A stretch of 64,000 nucleotides of DNA from positions 1 through 64,000 of the forward strand of contig NZ_JBNDNA010000013.1 of assembly GCF_049856175.1 (NCBI RefSeq). The letters are read 5' to 3'. This DNA is from JB111 sp049856175 (lineage in GTDB: Bacteria; Actinomycetota; Actinomycetes; Actinomycetales; Actinomycetaceae). The notes under the pieces were generated by a model. It had not been told where the DNA came from and ran no database searches. It saw only the letters and a list, made by a program, of their open reading frames with translations. Positions 18,580 through 26,139 of the stretch are shown piece by piece. Position 1 is the stretch's first letter, and every line of letters begins with the position of its first letter. Both the position numbers and the translations under genes were made by a program.

Positions 18580-19499
18580 GCGCCCACCGCCCGCAACGCG
18601 GCCGTACCGGCGACCTGGCGCCCGCCGTCCCGCACGTCGTCGCCCACAGCGCCTCGTGTCCCGTCGGCACGCGCCCCGCCGCGGACGCCCGCGTCCCCGG
18701 GCAGCGCGGAGACGCCGTCCGCCCCGAGCAGCACCCGCACGGAGCCGCCCGCGGCCGCACCGCGCCGGCCGTCGATCGACACGTCGACCTCCTGGGCGGT
18801 GAGCATCCCGCGCCCCGGGGCGAGCCCCTGCCAGGTCCGGCCGTGGACGGACAGCACGGCGTCAGCCCCCTCCCAGGCGTGCGCGGTCAGCAGCACGGAG
18901 CCGCGCAGCCTGAGCCGGGACAGCAGCGAGCGCCGGTCCCGGGGCGCCATCGCCGTGCAGCGGCCCACCAGGAGCACCTCGACGCCGTCGACGAGCGCGC
19001 CGAGCACCGCCGGCGCCCCGGGCCCCGGGTCTGGGACGACGACGACCCGGTCCAGCGGCAGCCCGGCGGCCGCGGCGGCGCGCCACCCGACGTCGGGCAT
19101 CGCCGTGAGCGCGGCCCAGCCCTCCTGCCCGCACGCCGCCCCGGCGAGCGCCAGCAGGAGCGCGGCGGAGCCCGTCACGCGGGTGACCGTGCCGCGCGGC
19201 AGGCCCGCGGGCAGCAGGGGCGCGAGCGCCGCGGGCACGGGCAGGTGCTCGGCGTCGCCCGACGTCGTCGCCCGGGCCCGCTCCGGCAGCGACTCCTCCG
19301 CCCGGGCCCGCCCCGGCGCGGCCGGCCGGTCGGCGACGAGGTGCGCCCCGCCGTCGGGAACGTTCCCACCCGGGTGAGCACCGCCGTCGGGTGCCTCGGA
19401 GCCGCCGACCACCCGCAGGCGCGTGCGCAGGCCGGTCGCGGTCTCGGCGCGGACGAGAGCGGCCCGCGCCGCCGCGAGCCGGTCCACCTGCTCCGTCAT
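18576..19499 (-). CDS. imuA': ImuA', RecA-like partner of the ImuB-DnaE2 mutasome
   Basis: The 307-residue protein has a helical N-terminus (RLAAARAALVRAE), a Pro/Gly-rich linker and a RecA-like core from about 95 with GTVTRVTGSAALLLALAG at the position of the Walker A loop, which is degenerate and lacks the GKT lysine. VVVVPDPG and VLLVGRC strands follow. This matches actinobacterial ImuA', a RecA paralogue that supports translesion synthesis. ATG at 19499 has GGAAGGGG upstream; the longer open frame would cross the LexA box. A LexA box lies 38 bp upstream. Confidence 0.88.
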   Translation of the reverse strand: MTEQVDRLAAARAALVRAETATGLRTRLRVVGGSEAPDGGAHPGGNVPDGGAHLVADRPAAPGRARAEESLPERARATTSGDAEHLPVPAALAPLLPAGLPRGTVTRVTGSAALLLALAGAACGQEGWAALTAMPDVGWRAAAAAGLPLDRVVVVPDPGPGAPAVLGALVDGVEVLLVGRCTAMAPRDRRSLLSRLRLRGSVLLTAHAWEGADAVLSVHGRTWQGLAPGRGMLTAQEVDVSIDGRRGAAAGGSVRVLLGADGVSALPGDAGVRGGARADGTRGAVGDDVRDGGRQVAGTAALRAVGA

Positions 19500-19536
19500 C
19501 GCGCACCCCTTCCGCTCCCCACGATCGGCCCGCTCG

Positions 19537-19552
19537 CCGAACGTCTGTTCGA
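19537..19552 (-). promoter_or_regulatory. LexA (SOS) box of imuA'-imuB
   Basis: CCGAACGTCTGTTCGA matches the SOS box TCGAAC-N4-GTTCGA at 11 of 12 defined positions. It lies 38 bp upstream of imuA' and 138 bp from the divergent PEBP gene, so it most probably controls imuA'-imuB. Confidence 0.85.
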
Positions 19553-19689
19553 ACACGATGCTAGGACGCGGCACCGACACCGCACCAGGGGGCCGCGTCT
19601 CGCATGCGCGTCGCTGGCCCCCTGCCCGCTCCGCTCCCCCTAGGTTGGAGGTGCGCCTCGACGCGCGGCCCCGGAGGGAAAGGACCGTC

Positions 19690-20217
19690 ATGAACCTCGA
19701 CCGCCCGCTCGCCCAGCACCCCTACGACAAGCTGCCCGCAGTGCCCGACTTCACGGTGACGTCCACCGACGTCACCGACGGGCAGCCGATGGACGCCCGG
19801 TTCGCCGGCGGGGGCGAGAACGTGTCGCCGCACCTGGCATGGTCCGGCTTCCCCGCCGAGACCCGCAGCTTCGTCGTCAGCTGCTTCGACCCGGACGCAC
19901 CGACGCCGTCGGGGTTCTGGCACTGGACTGTGGTCGACCTCGACAGCTCGGTGACCGAGCTGCCCGCCGGGTCCGGCGAGTCCGACCTCATGCTGCCCGG
20001 CGCCGCGTTCCACGTCCGGCACGACGGCGGCGAGCAGTCCTACTTCGGCCCTCAGCCGCCCGAGGGTGACCGGCCGCACCGGTACGTCTTCGCGGTGCAC
20101 GCCCTCGACGTCGACACCCTCGAGGTGGAGGAGGACACCACGCCGACGGCCGTGTCGTTCCAGGCGGTGTTCCACACGATCGCCCGAGGCCTGATCACGC
20201 CGACGTTCCAGCGCTGA
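19690..20217 (+). CDS. YbhB/YbcL family protein (PEBP/Raf-kinase-inhibitor-like)
   Basis: The 175-residue protein has the PEBP signatures: GGGENVSPHLAWSGFP (ligand pocket), FDPDAPTPSGFWHW (central CR1-like motif DPDxP and xxHW) and a late YFGPQPPEGDRPHRYVFAVHAL (CR2-like, with GP-x-PP and HRY). These bind anionic or phospholipid-like groups. The bacterial function is not established. It is a little shorter than the human protein and lacks a signal peptide, so cytoplasmic. ATG at 19690 is preceded by a GGAGGGAAAGG stretch. It is divergent from imuA'; no shared regulation is evident. Confidence 0.93.
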   Translation: MNLDRPLAQHPYDKLPAVPDFTVTSTDVTDGQPMDARFAGGGENVSPHLAWSGFPAETRSFVVSCFDPDAPTPSGFWHWTVVDLDSSVTELPAGSGESDLMLPGAAFHVRHDGGEQSYFGPQPPEGDRPHRYVFAVHALDVDTLEVEEDTTPTAVSFQAVFHTIARGLITPTFQR

Positions 20218-20347
20218 GGCGCGCGGCAGGGCTGAGACCAGCGGGGCAGCGCCGAGGCCCGCGAGGCCCGGCCGCACACATTCTCCGACGACGATGCCTG
20301 GCGGGTCCGCCCTGCCGGGCGTCGTCGCGTGCTGCGAGGATGCACCG

Positions 20348-20821
20348 GTGCTGCACGTCGTCCTCGTCCACCCGCTCATCCCGCCGAACACGGGCAACGC
20401 CATCCGCATGACGGCCGGCGTCGGCGCCCGCCTCCACCTCGTGGAGCCGCTCGGCTTCGAGCTGACCGACGCGCACCTGCGCCGGGCCGGGCTCGACTAC
20501 CACGACCTCGCCGACACCCGGGTGCATGCGGACGTCGAGGCGTGCTTCGTGGCGCTCGACGACGCCGGCGCCGGGTCGGTCTGGGCGATGACGGGCCGCG
20601 GCGAGCTCGGCCTGGGCGAGGTGCGGTTCGGCCCCGACGACGCGCTGATGTTCGGCACCGAGACCACCGGCCTGCCCGACGAGGTCCTCACCCACCCGGG
20701 GGTGACGGGACGCGTGCGCATCCCCATGCGGCCGGGCGTCAGGTCGATGAACCTGTCCAACTCGGCCGCCGTCGCCACGTACGAGGCGTGGCGGCAGCTC
20801 GGCTATCCCGGGGGCGCCTGA
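20348..20821 (+). CDS. trmL: tRNA (cytidine(34)-2'-O)-methyltransferase TrmL
   Basis: This 157-residue protein is the minimal SPOUT methyltransferase, close to the usual TrmL length. It starts LHVVLVHPLIPPNTGNAIR, the family's first motif, and the C-terminal trefoil knot includes MFGTETTGLP and MRPGVRSMNLSNSAAV, which bind S-adenosylmethionine. It methylates the ribose of the wobble base in tRNA-Leu isoacceptors. The GTG start at 20348, with GAGG nine bases upstream, is preferred to an ATG at 20294 that adds 18 non-conserved residues. Confidence 0.92.
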   Translation: MLHVVLVHPLIPPNTGNAIRMTAGVGARLHLVEPLGFELTDAHLRRAGLDYHDLADTRVHADVEACFVALDDAGAGSVWAMTGRGELGLGEVRFGPDDALMFGTETTGLPDEVLTHPGVTGRVRIPMRPGVRSMNLSNSAAVATYEAWRQLGYPGGA

Positions 20822-20992
20822 CGCCGGTGCCGGCCGAGGCGAGAGCGATCCTCATCTCGATGTGGTCTCGTCCCAGGCGAGGGTCCAGCCGTGCAGCCCC
20901 GTCACGGGATCGGCGAACCGCCCTGTCGCAATCGGCGGGGGCTCGCCCACCCTCTCCCCGATGCCGGAAACACGTCCCCACACCTCTTGTGC

Positions 20993-21008
20993 TCGAACAC
21001 CAGTTCGA
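20993..21008 (+). promoter_or_regulatory. LexA (SOS) box of the DUF222-HNH gene
   Basis: TCGAACACCAGTTCGA is a perfect SOS box, 39 bp before the DUF222-HNH start. The spacing is nearly the same as at imuA' and dnaE2, so this gene probably belongs to the LexA regulon. Confidence 0.88.
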
Positions 21009-21047
21009 CTATGCTGAGGTTCACAGCGCTTCGAGGGGGTGAGAGCA

Positions 21048-22970
21048 ATGATGCCGACGACCACTGACATCGAGCAGATCGACGTCCACAGGCTCTCCGA
21101 CGCGCTCGACGACTGGTACGAAGTGCAGGCCCTGCGGGACTGGGCCGCGGAGGATCCGCTTGCCGGCGAGGACCTCGACCAGATGACCCTGAGCGAGGCC
21201 GACCTGCGCAGCTGGATGACAGAGTCCCTCGTCCCCGACACGGAGCACGAGCCGTTCGATACCACCGGGGTCGACACGGCCGTGACGATCGACCCGGCCG
21301 CGCGTCCTGGCACCGCGCCGACCGACAGCACGACTCCGGTCCTTGGCACGACCTCCCTCGCCGACAGCGCCGCCGCGGGCACCGAGCCGGACCCGGTGGG
21401 CGTGCTGGCGCAGGTGGTCGCAGCGTGTGAGGCGGTCACGGGCACGGACTGGCACACCCTGCCGGGAAGCCGTGTGCACGAGGCACATCAGCTGCTCGAA
21501 CAGGTCGAGCGCAAGCTCGGGGCCGCCAGGGCCGGCGTGCTGACCGCGGCCGAGGCCAACGGCCTGTGGGCCATCGAGGGGTGGCGGACCTTCACGGCCT
21601 TCGTCCGGCACACCACCGGCACCACGAACCATGCGGCAGGCAAGGAGGTGGCCCGCTCCCGCGCGCTGCGTGACCACCTCCCTCGCACCCGCACCGCGCT
21701 GGGCGAGAGCCTCATCGGCATCGAGCACGTCAACGTGCTGCTCCGCCACGCCCTGCGCACGACGACGCTCACGGCTCAGCTCCTCGACGACGAGATCGGA
21801 GAGGAGTTCCTCCTCGCACAGGCACAGGTCATGACCGCCGACGAGTTCAACAAGGTCGTCACCGCCTGGGCCACGATGGCCGACCCCGACGCCGCTGATC
21901 GCGCCTGGCGCCAGGCCGACGCCAAGGAAGAGCTCACCATCGCCCCCACCATGGACGGCTACCACGTCCACGGCTGGCTCGACGAGCTCTCCGGCCGCAT
22001 CGTCGACGAGGCACTCACCGCCCACATGGGCACCAAGGCCGCCGACGACACCCGCACCCCCGCCCAGCGACGCGCCTCCGCCCTGGTCTCCCTGGCCCAC
22101 CAGTCCCTCGACACCGGCCTGCAGGGCGCCCACGCCCGCGTCCGACCCCACCTCACCGTCACGGTCGACATCACTACGCTCCGCGCCCTGGCCGCAGCCA
22201 CCGGCTCCGTCGTCCCACCGGACGCCGTCGCGCCGGCCGACAGCAGCACGGGCAGGAGCCGGCTGCCGGGCGCAGAACAGGTCATCGACATCCCGACGGG
22301 CCCCAGCACCGACCCCAGCCCGGTCGCCGGACCGTCGGACTCCCGGTACCCGCCCGACTCCGACCGCGCGGCACTCCGAAGGCCCGGGGGACCCCGCGAA
22401 CCCGGTACCAGCCCCACCCTCGTCGACCTCTCCGACGAGGCTCAGAACTGGCTCGACGGCTGGACCCCTGGCGACGACCACGTCATCTCCACCGCCATCG
22501 ACCACCAGGTGATGACCGGCGCGACCCCGGCGACCCTGGACGACGGCACCCCCATCCCGCCCGCGATGCTCGCCCGTCTGGCCTGCGACAGCGCACTGTC
22601 CCGGGTGATCTTCGGACCCGACTCCACCGTCTTGGACGTCGGTCGAGAGCAACGCATCTTCCCCGCGAACATGACCCGAGCCATCCACGCCCGCGACCAC
22701 CACTGCCAGTTCCCGGCATGCGGCGAGCCACCCGGCTTCGGCGAGATCCACCACTCCCTGCAGTGGGCCCGCGACAACGGTCCCACCAGCGTCGAGCACG
22801 GCATCCTCCTGTGCTGGCACCACCATGACCTCGTCCACGCGCGCTCGATTAGCATCACCCGGCGATCCGGCGAATGGCAGTTCCACGACCGCAACGGCCG
22901 ACGCATCCACGCACCAAGGACCGTGTCAGCCATCGCCGCCGGCCCAGACCCCATCGATCACGAAGGCTGA
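21048..22970 (+). CDS. DUF222 and HNH endonuclease domain protein (13E12-type)
   Basis: The 640-residue protein has an N-terminal region of about 110 residues, a DUF222 domain (about 120-400) with EAHQLLEQVERKLGAARAGVL and VSLAHQSLD, a disordered Pro/Ser-rich linker, and a C-terminal HNH domain (about 545-600) with ARDHHCQFPAC and IHHSLQWARDNGPT, then LLCWHHHDLVH. The Cys and His residues for the zinc and catalytic sites are present. ATG at 21048 has GAGGGGG eight bases upstream; a GTG at 21039 is too close to that site. Such multi-copy proteins occur in Actinobacteria (13E12 repeat family in mycobacteria); their role is not settled. The upstream LexA box places it under DNA-damage control. 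Nuclease activity is inferred. Confidence 0.9.
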   Translation: MMPTTTDIEQIDVHRLSDALDDWYEVQALRDWAAEDPLAGEDLDQMTLSEADLRSWMTESLVPDTEHEPFDTTGVDTAVTIDPAARPGTAPTDSTTPVLGTTSLADSAAAGTEPDPVGVLAQVVAACEAVTGTDWHTLPGSRVHEAHQLLEQVERKLGAARAGVLTAAEANGLWAIEGWRTFTAFVRHTTGTTNHAAGKEVARSRALRDHLPRTRTALGESLIGIEHVNVLLRHALRTTTLTAQLLDDEIGEEFLLAQAQVMTADEFNKVVTAWATMADPDAADRAWRQADAKEELTIAPTMDGYHVHGWLDELSGRIVDEALTAHMGTKAADDTRTPAQRRASALVSLAHQSLDTGLQGAHARVRPHLTVTVDITTLRALAAATGSVVPPDAVAPADSSTGRSRLPGAEQVIDIPTGPSTDPSPVAGPSDSRYPPDSDRAALRRPGGPREPGTSPTLVDLSDEAQNWLDGWTPGDDHVISTAIDHQVMTGATPATLDDGTPIPPAMLARLACDSALSRVIFGPDSTVLDVGREQRIFPANMTRAIHARDHHCQFPACGEPPGFGEIHHSLQWARDNGPTSVEHGILLCWHHHDLVHARSISITRRSGEWQFHDRNGRRIHAPRTVSAIAAGPDPIDHEG

Positions 22971-23044
22971 GGGAGCGGCGGGCTCGGCGAAGCCCACAGG
23001 ACCGCGATCACGGGGACGCTCCCCAGGGATCGTCGGATCCATGG

Positions 23045-23076
23045 TCTACATGTAGAACAACGGCTACTCTGGAGCG
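23045..23076 (+). promoter_or_regulatory. Palindromic operator and promoter of the toxin-antitoxin operon
   Basis: TCTACATGTAGA (23045-23056) is a perfect 12-bp palindrome, unusually AT-rich here. A -10-like TACTCT lies at 23065-23070, seven bases before the antitoxin ATG. The palindrome covers the -35 region, where antitoxins usually bind to repress their own operon. The GGAG at 23071-23074 is too close to act as a normal ribosome site, so the mRNA may be leaderless. Confidence 0.6.
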
Positions 23077-23349
23077 ATGAACGAGCGCACCGTCAGCATC
23101 CGGGAGCTCAATCAGCACGCGGGCAAGGTCGTGCGGTCCGTCGCGCGCACCGGCCCCGTCAAGGTGACCGACCACGGCACGGTCGTCGCCATGCTCGTAC
23201 CGCCACCGGACGAGCGCTCCCCGCTGGAGCGCCTGCTCGCCGAGGGGCGGGTGGAGCCCCCTGCAGCCGACCTTCCCGACCTCCCGACCCCGAAGCGGCA
23301 CGACACGTCGGCGGCGCAGCTGGTCGATGACTCGCGCGCTGAGCGATGA
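23077..23349 (+). CDS. Phd/YefM-type antitoxin
   Basis: The 90-residue protein starts with a Phd/YefM DNA-binding fold: VSIRELNQHAGKVVRSVARTG then VKVTDHGTVVAMLVP. The C-terminal half, rich in Pro, Asp and Leu, would be disordered and wrap the toxin. It ends with an ATGA overlap onto the PIN toxin. It neutralises the toxin by direct binding and probably represses the operon through the palindrome 21 bp upstream. Confidence 0.88.
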   Translation: MNERTVSIRELNQHAGKVVRSVARTGPVKVTDHGTVVAMLVPPPDERSPLERLLAEGRVEPPAADLPDLPTPKRHDTSAAQLVDDSRAER

Positions 23350-23744
23350 CGGTGATCTACGTCGACACATCCTCCGCTCTGAAGCTCTTGCTCGAGGAGG
23401 AGGGCACCGACCGGGTCCAGCAGTTGTTCGGCGCGGCTAAGCACGGGCGCAGCGTTCTGGCCTCGTCACGCCTCCTGCGCACGGAGATGCACCGCATCGC
23501 CTTCCGTGAGTCGATTCCCCTGCCCTCGGTGACGAGGGTTCTCGCATACGTCCATCTCGTCGACGTCACGCGAGCGATCCTCGACTCGGCCGGCGAGCTG
23601 CCCTTCCACCTGCGGACCCTGGACGCCATCCACCTGGCGACGGCCGCCACGCTCAGCTCCGATGATGACGAGGTCCAGCTGCTGACCGACGACTCCAGGA
23701 TGCGCGACGTGGGGCAGGCCATGGGCATCGGCACTGTGCCGTAG
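23346..23744 (+). CDS. PIN-domain toxin (VapC-like ribonuclease)
   Basis: The 132-residue protein has the PIN acidic residues in order: D7 in IYVDTSS, E47 in LRTEMHR, D93 in TLDAIHLATA and D115 or D116 in LLTDDSRM. These form the Mg-dependent ribonuclease site of VapC toxins, which cut tRNA or rRNA to stop translation. The ATG overlaps the antitoxin stop by 4 bp, ensuring antitoxin is made first. All catalytic residues are intact, so the toxin is probably functional. Confidence 0.9.
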   Translation: MTVIYVDTSSALKLLLEEEGTDRVQQLFGAAKHGRSVLASSRLLRTEMHRIAFRESIPLPSVTRVLAYVHLVDVTRAILDSAGELPFHLRTLDAIHLATAATLSSDDDEVQLLTDDSRMRDVGQAMGIGTVP

Positions 23745-23834
23745 GTCGCCGGGCCACCGAGTCGCAGGTTCAGGGCGTCGTCGCGACAAAGACGTGCTCG
23801 CGCGCAGTCACCGAGTCGATGCGATCTCGGCAGC

Positions 23835-24686
23835 TCACCGCACCCGCGTCGACCAGAACAGCACCGCCGAGCTCGCGGCCACGTTGAGCGAGTCCACGCC
23901 GCCGCTCATCGGGATGACCACCTCGAGGTCGACGGCACGCAACGTGGCCGGCTTGAGGCCATGCCCCTCCGAGCCCAGGACGATGGCGAGCCGCTCCGGC
24001 GGGTCCGCGGCGACGTCGTCGAGTGGGACCGACCGTTCCGACAACGACGCGGCGGCCACGGTGAAGCCCGCCGCGCGCAACGCGTCCACGCCGCCGGGCC
24101 CGTGCGGCCACGACGTCAGCCGCGTCCACGGCACCTGGAAGATCGTCCCCATCGAGACCCGCACGGCCCGCCGGTAGAGCGGGTCGGCGCAGCTGGGGGT
24201 GACGAGCACGGCGTCGACGCCGAGGGCCGCCGCGCTGCGCACGATCGCCCCGACGTTGGTGTGGTCGACGATGTCCTCGAGCACCGCGACCCGCCGCGGC
24301 GCCGGACGGTCCGCGGGCGCGAGGACCTCGTCCAGCGGCAGCGGCACCGGACGGTGCATGGCCGCGATCGCCCCGCGGTGCAGGCGGAAGCCGACGATCT
24401 CGCGCAGCACCGCCTCCTCGGCGACGAACACCGGGACCTCTCCCCCGTCGCCGGCGCCGGTGGCGCGCTCGAGGACGGGCGCGAGGTCGTCGAGCCACCG
24501 CGGCGCCGTCAGCAGGGACCGCGGGCGGTGCCCGGCCTCGAGCGCGCGGGTGATGACGTTCGTGGACTCCGCCATGTAGAGCCCCGCGGGCTCCTCGGTC
24601 CGCACGCGCAGCGCGACGTCGGTGAGGTCGCGGTAGTCGGTCAGGCGCGGGTCGGCGAGGTCGGTGACGGTGAGGAGCACTGACAC
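23835..24686 (-). CDS. TrmH/SpoU-family RNA 2'-O-methyltransferase
   Basis: The 283-residue protein has a small N-terminal substrate-binding region (VFVAEEAVLREIVGFRLHRG) and a C-terminal SPOUT knot: motif 1 EDIVDHTNVGAIVRSAAALG, motif 2 IVLGSEGHGLKP and motif 3 VVIPMSGGVDSLNVAASSAVLF. These bind S-adenosylmethionine and the ribose target. It resembles TrmH-type enzymes acting on tRNA or rRNA, but the target is not determined. ATG at 24686 is a normal start for the family. It is convergent with the toxin gene. Confidence 0.9.
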   Translation of the reverse strand: MSVLLTVTDLADPRLTDYRDLTDVALRVRTEEPAGLYMAESTNVITRALEAGHRPRSLLTAPRWLDDLAPVLERATGAGDGGEVPVFVAEEAVLREIVGFRLHRGAIAAMHRPVPLPLDEVLAPADRPAPRRVAVLEDIVDHTNVGAIVRSAAALGVDAVLVTPSCADPLYRRAVRVSMGTIFQVPWTRLTSWPHGPGGVDALRAAGFTVAAASLSERSVPLDDVAADPPERLAIVLGSEGHGLKPATLRAVDLEVVIPMSGGVDSLNVAASSAVLFWSTRVR

Positions 24687-24756
24687 ATTCTCCGACGCCG
24701 GCGCCCGCTCGCGTCGTCCGTGCCCGCGGGCGCGGGGTCGGCCTGGTCACGCCCCG

Positions 24757-25038
24757 CTACGGTTGCTGCTCGCGCGCCCTGCCGAACGCGGCGGCACGCT
24801 CGGTGAGCCTGCCGACGAGAGGTTCGACGACGGCAGGGTCGCCCGAGCGCCCTGCCGCCAGGCCGAGCAGGAAGGCAGTGAGCGGCGCGGCGGGCCGTGC
24901 GACGTCGTGGGCGACGTCCCGCGTCAGGTCGAGCACCACGTCGATGTCGACGTCGTCCGGGTCGAGCCCGAGCTCGTCGGCGGCCTCGACGAGCCACTCG
25001 TCGAGGATCTCCGGAGGCAACCGCTTCGTTCCGGACAC
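24757..25038 (-). CDS. DUF6457 small protein next to fdhD
   Basis: The 93-residue protein starts with GTG at 25038, with AAGGAGG five bases upstream. It reads RLPPEILDEWLVEAADELGLDPDDVDIDVVLDL then a helical VARPAAPLTAFLLGLAAG, the pattern of DUF6457. In other actinobacteria this domain lies beside or is fused to molybdopterin-cofactor genes. Here it is divergent from fdhD, which supports a link to molybdoenzyme maturation; the biochemical role is unknown. An apparent longer frame upstream is an artefact. Confidence 0.72.
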   Translation of the reverse strand: MSGTKRLPPEILDEWLVEAADELGLDPDDVDIDVVLDLTRDVAHDVARPAAPLTAFLLGLAAGRSGDPAVVEPLVGRLTERAAAFGRAREQQP

Positions 25039-25164
25039 GCGTTCCTCCTTCGTACGCCCTGGCCCGACTGGCTGGTCCCGGAGCGTATCGCTGCGCGAGG
25101 CCCCACCGGCCCACACCCGAGCGGTCGCATTGTCCCGACCGAGCTTCGGTGCTATCCAGGGTCG

Positions 25165-26136
25165 ATGTCCCGGATCGCCGCCCGCCGCCGCATCACCCGC
25201 CTGACCGCGGGCGGACCGGCACGCCGGCGGGAGGACCACCTCGCCGTCGAGGAACCGCTGGAGATCCGCGTGTCCGGCACCTCCCTGGCCGTCACGATGC
25301 GCACCCCGGGACACGACGTCGAGCTCGCCGCGGGCTTCCTCCTCTCCGAGGGCGTCATCCACCACGCCGAGCACTTCGCGGGCAGCATCCACTGTGCGTC
25401 GGACGGCGAGCCGAACACCTACAACATCCTCGACGTCACCCTCGCCCCGGACGTCCCCGCGCCCAACCCGAGCCTGGAACGCAACTTATACACGACGTCG
25501 TCGTGCGGGCTGTGCGGGAAGGCGAGCATCGACGCGGTACGCACCCAGAGCCGGTTCACCGTCGACGACGACCCGCTCACCCTCGACGCATCCCGCCTCA
25601 TCACGTTCCCGGACCTCCTGCGCGAGAAGCAGGCGGTGTTCGACCGCACCGGCGGGCTGCACGCCGCGGGGCTGTTCGACGGCGCGACCGGCGAGCTGCT
25701 CGTCCTGCGCGAGGACGTCGGCCGCCACAACGCGGTCGACAAGGTCATGGGCTGGGCCCTCCTGCAGGGCCTCATCCCCGGCAGAGGACTCGTCCTCATG
25801 GTCTCGGGCCGGGCGAGCTTCGAGCTCACGCAGAAGGCCCTGATGGCGGGCGCCCCCGTGCTCGCGGCCGTCTCGGCCCCCTCCTCGCTCGCGGCCGAGC
25901 TCGCCGAGGAGGCCGGCCTGACGTTGGTCGGCTTCCTGCGCGGCGACTCGATGGTCGTCTACGCCCGGCCGGACCGGATCACGAACGACCCCGTGGCCGA
26001 ACCCCAGGCCGAACCCGTGGCCGAACCCCTGGCCGAGTCCGCCGACGACGAACCGGAGCCCCCTGCCCGGACGGCGGTATCGTCGGGAACCAGCGTTGTC
26101 GAGCCTCAGCGCTCGAGCATGAGACAAGGTGGTTGA
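25165..26136 (+). CDS. fdhD: FdhD, sulfurtransferase for formate dehydrogenase
   Basis: The 323-residue protein has the FdhD core: a RVSGTSLAVTMRTPGHD opening, LAAGFLLSEGVI, the catalytic SSCGLCGKASI with C114 and C117, and ASFELTQKALMAGAP toward the end. FdhD transfers sulfur from a cysteine desulfurase to the molybdenum cofactor of formate dehydrogenase. The C-terminal 50 residues are an extra Pro/Glu/Ala-rich tail with repeated VAEP units, not part of the family fold. The gene lies 3 bp upstream of the FdhF/YdeP-type enzyme, its likely client. Confidence 0.93.
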   Translation: MSRIAARRRITRLTAGGPARRREDHLAVEEPLEIRVSGTSLAVTMRTPGHDVELAAGFLLSEGVIHHAEHFAGSIHCASDGEPNTYNILDVTLAPDVPAPNPSLERNLYTTSSCGLCGKASIDAVRTQSRFTVDDDPLTLDASRLITFPDLLREKQAVFDRTGGLHAAGLFDGATGELLVLREDVGRHNAVDKVMGWALLQGLIPGRGLVLMVSGRASFELTQKALMAGAPVLAAVSAPSSLAAELAEEAGLTLVGFLRGDSMVVYARPDRITNDPVAEPQAEPVAEPLAESADDEPEPPARTAVSSGTSVVEPQRSSMRQGG

Positions 26137-26139
26137 GCA

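Noticed and set aside
20852..20992. Possible C-terminal remnant of a gene on the minus strand before the DUF222-HNH gene (DPVTGLHGWTLAWDE)
   Set aside because: The peptide looks protein-like, but the frame upstream runs antisense through the DUF222 gene and no family is recognised, so it cannot be supported.
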